Shown one piece after another: positions 22,867-35,100 of a stretch of DNA of 64,000 bases. Position numbers and translations under genes: made by a program. The first letter of the stretch is position 1. Every line of letters begins with the position of its first letter. Under the pieces are notes generated by a model that made no database searches, had not been told where the DNA came from, and saw only the letters and a list, made by a program, of their open reading frames with translations. The stretch comes from Blasia pusilla (lineage: Eukaryota; Marchantiophyta; Marchantiopsida; Blasiales), in assembly GCA_050084515.1 (NCBI GenBank), contig CM114271.1, forward strand, positions 42,284,001 through 42,348,000, in the 5' to 3' direction.

Positions 22867-23121
22867 GATGCATTACTCAAGAAACTAGGGTTTCTTACCT
22901 ATTTTTCTTTATTTCTATTAATAGAAAAAAATTCCATCTATCTAACCCTATATTGCATCAGGATACAATATAGGGTTAGATAATCCTAGTAACGCTACTC
23001 CATAAACCACCGACGTCATATTACTATGACTCCTTCGATGTCTAAGTCCGAACCATCAATCTAGGCTTTTCCTCACACAAGGGGGCCGATCAGATTAACG
23101 ATGCTCAGAGAAGTGGATGTT
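22867..23121 (-). repeat. LTR-like repeat, copy a
   Basis: This is an inverted copy of the sequence at 51937-52180. On the minus strand it begins TGTTGGATTCTTAACATCC, a typical Ty1-copia LTR start, and ends near TGCATCA. It contains a strong hairpin: TCTAACCCTATATTG at 22941-22955 pairs with CAATATAGGGTTAGA at 22966-22980 across a 10-base loop. It is probably a solo LTR or TRIM-type element; no target duplication was established. Confidence 0.5.
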
Positions 23122-23159
23122 AAGAATCCAACACAAAATCTGTCGTGAGGGGACAAAGG

Positions 23160-25060
23160 AGGAGGAGAAGTTTGCACACCACCCACAAAGAGTTTCGGAC
23201 CCCGTCCTCTCTCAATGGCTAAGAGAATGGTCCTTCTAGGATGCGTTGCGGCTTCTCAGCAAGTCCATTATTGGGAGTCTTCAAGCCAAGCTTAGGAAGA
23301 TTGAGCCAGTTTTGGAGGAGGCTAGCCTAGAATCAATTGAGGAGTACGAACTGTGGTTGAAAGAGGTGCATGATAAGCCAGTCAAGAACCTAGGATTTTG
23401 GATCATGTTCGTGAAACACATTCTACGATAATGGAATGTCGACGAGGAGGAGATTAGCGACCCCAAACAAAGAGATTTTTCCAAGAAGAAGAGAGATCTT
23501 CTTGAGCAAACGGCCAAGTCCTCCCACCAATGAGCCACACAGGGGATGGTGTACAGGTTCTTCGTGTACAATGTGAATGCAATACATGGAGAAAGTATCC
23601 AACCACCTCAAAAGTATGGGCTACGCGTCCAGATGGTGAATGATTCTCCATGTACAACGTGGAGATGGCTCAGGAGATAACGGGATGGGAGGTTCTCAAT
23701 TGTGCACTCTAGTTGGACTAGAACGAACAAGGGGAGATAAATGACTACACCTTGATAGCCTTCCATGAGGCTGTTGTGGGTGGCGAGGAGGACATACCCA
23801 ACTTCTTGATGGTTGAGGAGTTCTTTGAGGTTGATGTAGAGAAGTAAGCCCTTGAGACCACAGATCTGGTGTCCAAGATGGTCACAGCCAAGGATAAGTC
23901 AATGGCGGGCCCCTTGGAGAAGGCCAAGGGGTCCATGCAGTGTGAAGCTAGATGCTCAAGGCGGGAAGGATGGGCAAGGGGGGGCCCAAAACAAATTCTT
24001 GTTGATTCGGAGGTTATAGAGACCTTGACAAGCATGCATCAAATTCATGAGAAGCAAAAACACGAGACCATAGTTCCTCGAAAGGAGGAAAAACATATGC
24101 TAAATACCCCCCTTTCTCTTTAGGCAAGCAAAGGGATGGCACGAGTAGGAGCACAATCCTCCTCCATCAAGCCTCTCTGTTGGATGAACTTCAGAAATTC
24201 TTGAGTGAGGAGTCCACAGTTGCCTTGGAGAAGGTGACATTGTTAGGACGAAAGCTTAGAAGAAACGGCCACGCCCCATGGACTATGAATGGGGAAGTTG
24301 AGGATGTTGCAATGGATCTCCTCATTGCAAATTTTCCATCCGGATTCAGGTTGTTCCTTGATGATCCACTCAACCTTGTCCCGGACTGGAACTTGCCACT
24401 CACGTACGATCAGATCGCGTTGTTGTTCTCCTTCGCAAACGCGTACATGAGTGATAAGGGATGTTTCCTTGTTTGACTAGAGGAAGCGCAGACGAGAGTT
24501 AGATCTGCTTTTCAAAGCTGACAAAACATTGTCTTCCTTGAGTCAAGGACATAAATTTTTGCACTCTCCCATGAGGTCTACGCGGATTACTAGAGGCAAT
24601 TGAGAGTGTTCTAGTCGCCTCCACACCAAAATGCACCTGTAAAAGAGCCATTTGTGGTGATACCATCGTCACTACCTGTAATTCCAAAAATTGTGTGGCA
24701 AAGTGAGCGATGATTTTGGAAGGGCTCTCACATGTTAACAAGTGAGTGCATTTAAGCGTTGGTTTAAAAGCGTTTTGGAGCTAGGCACTAGTGGTTTGAA
24801 GTGGAGGAATACATATTGATTCTGAATGGCTGTCACTTTGCATAGCATACAAGATAACTTGTTAGGGAAATTTTTGGAAAAAATCTCCGATTACATGGGA
24901 TCAATATGGTGCACCCAGGGGCAAGACTCTCAAATTCCCCTTCTTTTTCAATCCCCATCTACAATTGTCAAGATAAGCCACTGTTTAGCCCAAAAAAGTC
25001 CAATGTACAGGAATCCATGAGAGTTAGGAACAATTTTGTAGATAACGAGGCAGAAGAGAT
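23160..25060 (+). pseudogene. Family P copy 4: 3' half
   Basis: It begins inside what is exon 3 of P1 (REWSF-DALRLLSKS region) and runs through the Lys/Ser linker, the motif IV-like block DLLIANFPSGFRLFLDDPLN and PLTYDQIALLFSFANAYMSD, then directly to the late exon-4 sequence near 24600 (IPSSLPVIPKI type) and the conserved downstream frame to 25060. The SAM-binding part of exon 4 and the palindromic intron 3 are missing, so the copy was internally deleted. Several stops and frameshifts are present (for example near 23430, 23530 and 24474). Confidence 0.55.
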
Positions 25061-27490
25061 CATAGACTAAAGTTTCCATTATAAATAAGCGAGTTCCAAA
25101 AAAATTTTAATAAAACATTTGGATGTATTTATTAAACTTTGATGGCTCTAGTTTTGAATGGTGAAGTTTTTTGGGTATTTTTGGAGTTTTTGAAACTTTG
25201 AAACTTGTTGTTTTGGAATCCATGTATGGTTTTTAAGACCGCCTATAACTCGTCAGATTCCAACATGTTAAAACTTGATCTTACCCCTAAGAGTCATGTC
25301 TCACGACTGTTCCTCTTGATGTCATGTCTTGCAACCTATTGGATTCTGATAGGTTGCATGTCTAAATGGAACCTCGGTATTTCCTAATATTTCTTCATAT
25401 GGATGTTTCCTTCTTCTTACCCCTTTTTGCTTACATCCTAACATGCAACCTGTCTGATCTTGACAGATTGTGGGTCCGAATGATTGCCTCCTATTAATTT
25501 TACTCGCTCTTTCTTTTTTCTAAACTCTGATCCGAATGGGACCTGTAGATTTCTTGTCATAACTTCACATGAATGCCAGGTTTTTTCCTTCAATTTTTCA
25601 GTGGTCATGTCTTTTCTCTTATTCCTTGTTTTTTTCTTCTCTTTGATGAGTCGTATCTTCCAACTCTTCCTCTACTTGTCATATCATGCAACTTGTTGGA
25701 TTCCGACAGATTGGTGGGATGAATGCTCATCTTTTTTCCTCTTATTCCTCCATTTACTTCAAACCATACTTTTCCAACATCTGATTTTCTAAGAGGTCGG
25801 AAACTTCTCTTCCCTTCTAATATCCTGCAACTTTTGGCATTCGGACAAGTTGCACGAATGACTTCTGGGATCTGTCATTTATCAAAATTTATTTGTAATT
25901 TTACATTATGACAAATTTTTTTTGCAACTCCCAACACAAGTTCTCATTTCCTTCATCTTGTTGGCTTCCTTCACTTCTGAGATATGTGTTTAACCAGAGT
26001 TGTCAAACATCCATCAACCTAATAAAGGACTCCATATAGCCATTACTTAGCCAAGTCTTGTATGTCATCTGTGGCCTCCAAATCTTTTGAGTCATTTGTG
26101 GCAATATTGAAATCCTCATTTTATACCAACCTCACATCCACACTATTTCCTTACTACTTTGTGTACCCTCTCCTTCCAAGTTCAAGTCCATCTTTAGTAT
26201 CCATTTTTTGCATGTAGGTTTCTAACAAACTATAGTGAAGGAATAAAGGAGTTTGTGAGACTCAATGAACCTATCAGAAAATCACCTCTCTCTTTTAATT
26301 CCTTCATCTCCAAGACTATCATCACTTATTGACTGCAATAATAATATACCCTCGTGTTGGCTTACAAAGAAATTTGATAAAAATCTGGATTACACAAAGT
26401 GTGATGTAAGCATGTTTGAAGTGGTCTTCATATTTCTATCTTCAAATCCTAGTCTCAAAAAAATAAGGCTAGTTTTTTTCCCAATCTGGTCCACTTGTAA
26501 CTCTCTTGTAAACCTTTCTTGCATTTGAAGTAGAGGAGCATATTAAGAAATAGAATGAAGTTTTGAAGGGAGGGAGCGGATTTGGCCCTATTTTTAGAGG
26601 ATAGACTCTCCTCTCTTCCTCTCTCCTCCTAGAATACAAGCCTCCATCCCATTCCCAAATGTCGTGCCATTTGTAGTCATTTTGTGCCGCCAATGTCGTA
26701 CCGTACCGCTAAACCCGCACCGCACATCGATCACATTCGAGTATCTTCAATACCAGAGGAGTACAACTTGTTAATTGGAGAAGTTTGTCTTCAAGACTGA
26801 GTTGGTATCGAGTTTGCACTTGCAAAGGAGCGACACCAACACTCTTCAAGTTATCCATTATGGTCTTTTGCCCTACACGTGTGAGGGGAATTCTAGGTAT
26901 TGGGTAGTTATTTGGGATATTGGGTTTTTTTGCAGATATTGTGAGTACCTCTGATGTATATGGTTTATGAGACATAGACCTCTGTGGGATATCTAGCGTT
27001 GAGGATAATTTTTCAATGAGATGATAGGATAGTAGCGATCTGCGGCACCACGCCGCTTGCTGCCACATAATACACGTCTCAATGAGAGGGAGTGTAAGTT
27101 GAGTGTCGCATGTTTAGACTAATTGCAGTATTACTCGCAAGATTGAGAGTGATCGTGGAAGAGGGGCACGAGGGTCATTGTGGCTTCCTTTCGAGACTTT
27201 GAGAGGCAAGGCGGAGTGGCACGAGGTTTCGAGGATCTCCACCTGAGGGACCGCCCCGATCTCTTTCAAAATAGTCCTCATACAAGAGGGAGGGTGTAGA
27301 GGCGTGTCTTGGTGCATTACCGTACATATTGAGCGGTCCTACCACTTGGGCATATGAGATGGACGAACTGGGTACCATAGAGTTATACGACTTCATTGCT
27401 TTTGGATTTCAAAGCAATCCATCAAAATCTAACGGATCGTTTTGATGCCTAAAAAGAAACCCATCGGATTTCGACGGGTTGAAAAGGTAA
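25061..27490. other. Decayed repeats, no gene recognised
   Basis: AT-rich sequence with degenerate 27-bp palindromes near 25247, 25332, 25447, 25690 and 25828 (3' flank of P4) and a last one at 27463-27483. Open frames at 26709-27068 and 27114-27396 on the minus strand lack known domains and may be LTR-type sequence. Confidence 0.5.
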
Positions 27491-27699
27491 AAAAAATTTC
27501 CAAAAAAAATTTCACCACAAAAAATATATATGTATTCTGCCTTCGCAACTCATCAAAATTTTCCTTTCTCCAACTTGATAGAAACCCTCTTCAAATTAAG
27601 AGAGCCCTAGGGGTTGCAAATATGTTCCTCTCTACTCCCTCCTCTTTGCCTCTCTCCTCTCTCCTCTCTTCCTCCCCTCCTACCGCTCCTCGCTAGGAA

Positions 27700-29700
27700 C
27701 TCTAGAGAGTTCAAACCATTCACGGCAAGGAACGGCATGTTCCATCACTTAGAGGGGGCATCCATGGACGATAACCATGACTTTTCTCAAAGATATGCGC
27801 CTGAGATTGAGGCTGGAGACTCTACTATAACTCGCATTATGTGTCATGGACTAAGCCCTTCCCAAATGAGGAGGAGCTAGGATAGGCTACTTCTTTTGCT
27901 ACTACTGATGTTCTAGGAGGGGTGAGTTGGATTGGGGGGCAGTTGAATTGTCCGGTTCGTTTTGCCTTAGGTTCAAACTCGTGGTTGAATTCTTTACAAA
28001 GTTGTAGAGGAACTACCAAGGGGTGCGGATTGAGAAGTTGCGTAGCATCCACGGCTTCCATAGGTGCACGGAAGAGAGTTTTCATGGAGCATTCACTCGC
28101 ATGCATTGGTTGATTAGTGTCACTCAAGGGATGATAGATGTCTGGGATGTACAGGCATGCTACAACGAGACCTGCAGAGTGGGGTGAGGCATGTTGTACT
28201 GTTGATGCGTACCTCACCTACGTTGAGAGACTTTTTTGAGATGGCAGAGTGTATTGAGCACAACATGTTTGAGGAGAGTGTAGCAGCCATAAGTCACAGG
28301 CACGAGCAATCACAATAGCCTGCACCACCAGTGTAGCAACATGGATTATGAGAGAGGAGTGTAGCACCACGAGCTCGGGGAGGTTATCGTGAGCATATGC
28401 CACAAAAAGCTACGCCATCATATGCGGCGCAACAGCTACCACCAATAGTTATGTGTTGGGCATGTGGCAGAGCCCATCAGCAGGTTTGCATCCATCACGA
28501 TAGTGGACACGTGCCTCAGCCTAGAGGAGGAGATGGGCCCGCATCAAGAGTCTATTAGGGTGACCAATTTCAATAGTATGGTCATACACATGCGCGATTT
28601 TTCATACTACACCTTGAGTTACATTCGGAGAGAGGGCCAAAGAAGGCACTAGAGTGAGTTGGGGGTCCCGCCTAGATGTGCCTAGAGGTCGTGCGCCAAG
28701 TGGTCCCGTTGGAGGACGAGGAGTTGGATTTTCTCGAGGGGATGGTGAATAGCGTGTAGAGGAGGTAAAGGTGCGCCACCTAGACGCGTCAAGGGAGACG
28801 TAGGGCGTGAGGTTGGGATGGCTGCTTAGATAGAACAATTACAATAACAGATTGTTGCTATGGCATTGCCGTTATCCAATGTTGGATCAATGGCATCCAC
28901 ATCTTATGGAATAACCAAAGACATGGAGGATCCTGGTTGGATATGCAGGGTTGCATAGATGGAGGCAACCGTTGTTGTTACTCGCGGAGCAGCTGCAGAG
29001 TTGGATCCACAAATAGGGGAAGCCAAGAAATACACGACGCTCCCTCAGTCTTTTACTTTATCCAAGGCGATAAGCCCAATAACGGGCCTTAATCAAAGTT
29101 CTCAGATGGTCGATATTTTTGGTGTGTAGGCCCGTAGGGCGATAGGAGAAGTGAGTGCGACAACTCATATTTTTATTGCTCAGGTGGAGCCCGTTTCGAG
29201 TATGTTGTTGGGGCGACCAATGCGACGTACCACATCCCATACTTTTCACTTTCGATGTTAGGACGTCATGCAGTACTCCCGTCGAGGTTTTCTAGCTAGT
29301 CGCTACGCTATATGAGCGTGGAGTTGGTGTTACTGCATCACGTTCAGAGGTGGTGAACCTGCCCTTGGAGCCTATGCTCACACTATCCACCTCATATTCA
29401 TGGCAGATTGTGGCTCCTAGGATGTCAGAGATGCTAGCTAGACTTACATATCATAGTCTCTCCTGGTGTTGTGTTGTTTGATAACTAGGAAGAGGTTTTC
29501 CATTTGGTAAGTCCAAGAGGTACAATACTTTTCCTGTTGCGAGTCTTGTTGGTTTCAAGAGTCCAACCCTTGATGTTGGGGAAAGTGGCGTTTACAATAT
29601 TGGATGTGACGAGGGCGGATGTGGAGCATTGTCCATTCACGATACAGATATCCTCGGATGAAGCGAGTACGACCTAGTTTATCTCCGACATGAGATCGTA
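27700..29700 (+). pseudogene. Possible gag-pol relic of an LTR retrotransposon
   Basis: Plus-strand fragments in shifting frames include a Cys/His cluster near 28450 (MCWACGRAHQQVC followed by HHDSGH), which could be a decayed gag zinc knuckle. Near 29165-29230 there is a segment ending VSSMLLGRPM, similar to the end of retroelement aspartic proteases. Stops are frequent, and no reverse transcriptase or LTR pair was found. This is a weak call. Confidence 0.25.
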
Positions 29701-30096
29701 GTGAGGATTAGCACGTAACATCTATCAGATGAGTCTCTAATATGAGCCAAGGCCAAGAATAACGCGAGAAAGTAGGTTTCCCCTTCGTTTCGGCTCATTC
29801 GAAATCATCTAGATAAACTTACTATTTATAGCATATTTCCTTTTTCAGTATAGTTGAATTTTCACTTTGGGAAGTGGCCCTTGACCTCCTACAGCAGGTC
29901 AAAATCCAAAGAGGTGACCTGCGAGCATAGGTTACTATAGAAAGAGCTTGGGTGAGGAAAAGGAATAACCCAAAGAGAGAGAGCTATGGAACTCATTCTC
30001 TATTTGTTGAGCCTCTTGGCATGAGTTGGCGGAGCTATGGTCCTCCTTGGATTGTTTGTGTAACCCAAGCCTCTCATTAGGAGAGTGGGTTTGGTT

Positions 30097-30098
<2 letters not shown>

Positions 30099-30151
<53 letters not shown>
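30099..30151. repeat. GA microsatellite
   Basis: About 26 GA dinucleotides without interruption. Open frames through it on both strands are artefacts of the repeat. Confidence 0.95.
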
Positions 30152-30155
<4 letters not shown>

Positions 30156-30274
30156 TTTTTTTAGTCCACGGGAAGCCGATCTGGCTTATGGGACCCCTTC
30201 CACATATGTGAAATTGACATCGCATCCGACGGGCACCTTCACATCTAGATTTGGGGTTTTTCACTGAGGAGATT

Positions 30275-30537
30275 TGGTTTTTGTTTTTGTTTTTTTTGTT
30301 GTTTTTTTTCTTTGTGAAGGCCTGGAATTTCATTCATATTTTTAATCACGGGAGCATCGTCAAGGCACACAAGGCGTTCTCTATCTCGAACATGGACCAT
30401 CCATGCCCTAGGTAGGCGACGCCACTGCCCTGGGGTTGAGACCGCCCCCCATTGTCCAAGGGCAGAGTTGAACCCAAGACCTCTTCAAAATGATCTTATG
30501 TTTGTTCAGCTAACCTCTTGGTCATCTACCGCTTGAT
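30275..30537 (-). mobile_element. tRNA-derived SINE (Au-like)
   Basis: On the minus strand the head has an RNA polymerase III A box TGACCAAGAGG (plus 30514-30524) and a B box GGTTCAACTCT (plus 30464-30474) at tRNA-like spacing. A tRNA-unrelated body and an A-rich tail at the low-coordinate end follow (T-rich on the plus strand, 30275-30312). The sequence around the boxes resembles the plant Au SINE head. Target duplications were not resolved. Confidence 0.6.
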
Positions 30538-32199
30538 TTGTGTGCATCATGGATAGACGTTGTGAGAGTGTTACTTTGACTGGATATTTTTTCGTACTTA
30601 TCATTTTGATATTTGGATGTCATGAGTTAGCATGGGATCGCGTGTGTGCATTCGGTAACATCGATGTAGCGATGTGTATGCGTACGATAGATAGAATACA
30701 CCCGTCAGACTTGTAATAAGGTTTGTATGCTCACACTATCTCATATAATATTTGTAATTGAAAGAGAGTTCGTAGTATTCTTCAACATCAAAACTATATG
30801 TGTGACTAGGTATAGAGAGAACAAGAAAGAACAATAGTCATCCCTTGACAACTTGTGTGCAAAAGTCACTCTTTAGGATATGTTTTGGAACTTATTGGTG
30901 GATTTTTAATATTCTTGATTTTTTGAAAACTTTATATGTATGTTGACATAACATTTGTGTCCCGCTCGAAGTCTTACTATTTGAAGAAAAATATACCCTT
31001 CATAGAGGTTTGGAAAGATTTATTTCCATCATCCAACCTTCCAAGCATAGACTACATCGAAGTGTTTCTCACGTGCATTAGACAAATACGAATTTGATTG
31101 CAAGATTGCAATCAAAATCTTATGCATAGAACTTGTTAAAAATCTGTTTAATATCATAGACGTAGATATCACACATTTATTATTTAATATTATTATACAT
31201 ATATGTTCACTTGATTTTTCTTATAAACCTATTTTATAGGATAGACGTAGACATCAAGTTAAAACTCTCGACCTATTGCCATTTGAGACCAAAAGACACA
31301 TTTATACTTCAGATAATTTCATGAACGCGACTCCCTCGATTGGTTCGTACCAGATGAGAAGGATGCAAGCTCTATACAAATGCACGTTATTCATTTAAAG
31401 GTACACTTTGATATTAGGTGACCATGAAAAGTACCCGGAGAATGAAAGATCCTAAAAATAGAATAAGCAGGATGTTGTGGCTGTGATCCTGAAACAGAGT
31501 TGGTTGTCCATCCTAAACTTGAAGAATAGCCATCTACACTTTTAATGTTCAAATGCTTTAAATGATGCCACCGCTGGCAGGCAACGGCACCATGTCAATG
31601 CAGTGCTGGACATGACAATTTCTGTGAAGTCAATCCCCTGGGTCACCTGGTCTCGAATCTCGGAAGGATAAGGACAGTTAAACCCTCACCACAGAGCCAA
31701 AGATATGGTATGACTTTCCATGCTGGTTCCATAGGTTGAGCATAAAACTGACAATTGTAAAGTTGTGATTGATTGGTCAAATATTGAGTTCAGGAGGTTC
31801 CTACTGGGGTCATACCTCCAAATGGTTTACAAGACTTTGCTTGCTATGATACTAGAAGACGTAGTCAACATTCTGGGACCTGTACTTTGCTTGGTTGCCC
31901 ACTCGCGAAAAAAGTTTCTACCTTGGATCTTGAAATCCACATTCCCGTATATATCCAAGATTGAACGATATACGTTCCAAAACTGTGTCAGAGTCCAGCA
32001 CCAATTATTCTAACAGGGTCATCAAGGTTATGTGAGTTCCAAGACCACAACTAAACTGTTTCTCTGTCCAACAGCAGTTATTCTAACTGGACCATCAACA
32101 CATCTAGTACCTAGGCCACATCCCAATCCTGGAATTGAAGACTATTCGACTATACAGGGGCCAGGTCTGAGAAAACAGAGAGCTGTGACAAATTCTTTT
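30538..32199. other. Intergenic plus SDH1 3' flank
   Basis: AT-rich DNA without a recognised gene. The part next to 32199 should contain the SDH1 3' UTR on the minus strand; I could not fix the poly(A) site. Confidence 0.5.
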
Positions 32200-35100
32200 C
32201 TAGTACACGCGGGCCTTCGGGGGGAAACTCTCGACCTCGTCATCAAGAGTGTTCATGTGCACTGGTCGGTACTCCAGTCGGACTTTACCATCCTCCCAAT
32301 ATCTGCCAACAGAAAAGAAAAAATAGTGCTATCAAGTTTGTGAGATGACTATGAAGGTGCTCTTCACAAGTGGTGGCAAACACACCACCAATTGACAGCA
32401 GTATTTCTCTGGGAATAGTTATGAATCACTACAATTCAGCTTCATGCACTAACTGCGATGTCAAAATGCAACGAATGTACTGGAAGCCTGTCACACTGAG
32501 AAAGGAATGCCTATGCTAAGTTGTACTGCTGCGTGAGTTCCCCAAGAACTCCAATACTTACCCACAAGTGTGTTTCATCCAGTTCACATCATCGCGCGTC
32601 TGCCAAAATAGCAAGAGAATATTAGCACTACAATACCTGTGATAGCTTTCTCCTTTGTTGCTAAAACCAACAGAAAACAAAACCAAAGTTTGTAGTAGAG
32701 ATATACTAGCAGTTTAATGCTCAAGTGACAGCATGCTTACTTTGAAGTCTTCACGTGCGTGAGCACCTCGACTTTCTTTCCGGGCCTCTGCTGAATGCAT
32801 TGTAATCACAGCGTTGATCAAAAGGTTCTCCAACTCAATGGTCTCAGTCAAATCAGTATTCCTGTAGGCATTTCGAAAAAAGAATCACTTTCAGCAAAAA
32901 TACTTTGTTCACAATGATGGTGAATAATCAAAACACTGCAGGCATGAATCTAAACACTGATGAGCGAGACAATGCAAGTAGGCACAAAGTAATTCCACAA
33001 GTTTACCATATGAGACTTCTATCACTGATGTTGACCCGTTCAAACATTTTCCAGACATCGTCAATTTGATGGACACCTGATACACACAGCACTATCATGT
33101 AAGCAGAAATACATGGTCATGGAGTGGACATGGATATAGCTGTTTGAAGTAGCAGTTATCTTCAAGTACAAACACAACATAATCATGGAAGTCAAAATTA
33201 TCCACATCACAAGACATGTAAAGATACACAGACATGTAAAGAACTTAGAGACGAGAATCCCCCTTCATATCCCTCCAACCACAAAGATACCCTAAGGTGA
33301 ACAGGCATAACATGCATGCATAGTACCAATTCAAATTCTTTCCATAACAAGACAAGTGATGCTTCCAAGTCTGAATCACAAAACGTGTATGCTTTGCATT
33401 GTGGCAAGCCTAAGTAAACAGGGACAACAGATATGTCAGGAAATTGATGAAAAGAATCCTTTTCAAAGACCTAGTCCTAAAAACATAGCATAAGGAGAAC
33501 AGGCATTACATGCATACTGATTGAAGTTCTTTCCATAACAAGATTGATGTGGTCGAGGAAGAGAGCATGCTTTGCATTCTGATAAGCCTAAGTAGACAGG
33601 GACTACATATATGTGTGGAAATTAGTGACAAGAATCCATGATCAGACCCCTGATCATGTAAACAAAAGGCATAAGGAGACTAGGCATAACATCCATGCAG
33701 AGTACCAATTGAATTTCTTTTCATAAATTGGCGAGATTCATGAGACTTCCACATTTGGACTAGCAAGAGTCTGCGAGTTGCATTTCTGGCAAGAATGAAT
33801 GCCTCATCTTGGAGTTTCATAGATAGATTAACGTTTCTGGCACTCACATGCAATTTGGACTCAGAAAGGGTCATAACAGTAGATGAAGGGGTAGGAGAGG
33901 TTTAGAAAAAATCAACAAAGGTAACAAGAGGTATCTAGAAGCTCTAAAGTAAATTACCTTCTTCCAGTGTTTCCTGTGTACGGAACACTGCAGCATTATT
34001 CTGCATGACCCTCTGCATTTTGTCACGGATCTGTGCAGTAGATAGATCACCCTTTGCATATCTAAGGGAATCCAACCATGCTATTGTCGCCTCTCCAGCA
34101 TTGCTTGGTAAAGGCTTGTGTGCTTGCCCTGAACACTCTCCAAAAAACTCTCGTCACAGAGGGCCCACAATACGAAGACTTCCATGTCAATTGAGTTCAT
34201 GCTTTCACCTGATGAGTAGTAAGACGTGCTCAATCCCATCTTGAAGTCAAAACCAAGGATCCAGGCGTAATAATTCTTACTGGCCAAGATGATTGGTACT
34301 TGAAAGTCTCCCTGGAGACCATGAAAGCCCCCCAGGTTTTCCAACCAGATCGAACAGGGAAAACCACAGCTTCAATATTGATAGAGTTCCTACAAAGAAT
34401 GCTCAAATTAGCTTCAGAGTGATCTCACCTGGCTTGTAGATCTCAGACACCCTGTTTGCACAAGCCCGCCCGAAAACAACGATGTCCAGAAGTGAATTTG
34501 CTCCTAGACGATTAGCGCCATGAACAGATGCACATGCTGCCTCACCAGCAGCCATCAAGCCTGGAACTACATAGTCTGGATTTCCATCTTTGATAGTCAC
34601 AACCTGTACAAAAGTTCACTACGAATTCAATCACATTTAAAAGCTCTTGCATTCAAAAATAAAATGCTTCAGATAAGAGCCACTATGAGGAGTACATAGT
34701 ACAATCCTGATCATTTCCACCACTGCCAAACATAAAGAGCTAAAAATGCAAAATAAAACTGCATAATCTAGGATGCAGATGTACACTGCTTGCAGATCAA
34801 GAATGATGCTCCACCTCTCCATGATAATTGGTAGGGATACCACCCATGTTGTAATGAACAGTTGGCAATACTGGAATTGGTTCCTTGGTAACATCCACTC
34901 CTGCAAAAATAGCGGCTGTCTCTGAAATTCCGGGCAACCTTTCCTTTAATACTTCAGGAGGTAAATGGTTCAAATGAAGATAGATATGGTCCTTCATTGG
35001 TCCTGCAAGAAAGAAACATCACTTATTATCAAAATAATCTGCACATTCTCAGAATTTTGGCTGTCACCGCATGAAAACATATCAGAGAAGATAGTGACAT

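Noticed and set aside
26709-27396. Protein-coding genes on the minus strand
   Set aside because: Two frames of 119 and 73 codons lack known domains, start context and splice-linked partners; probably LTR-type repeat sequence.
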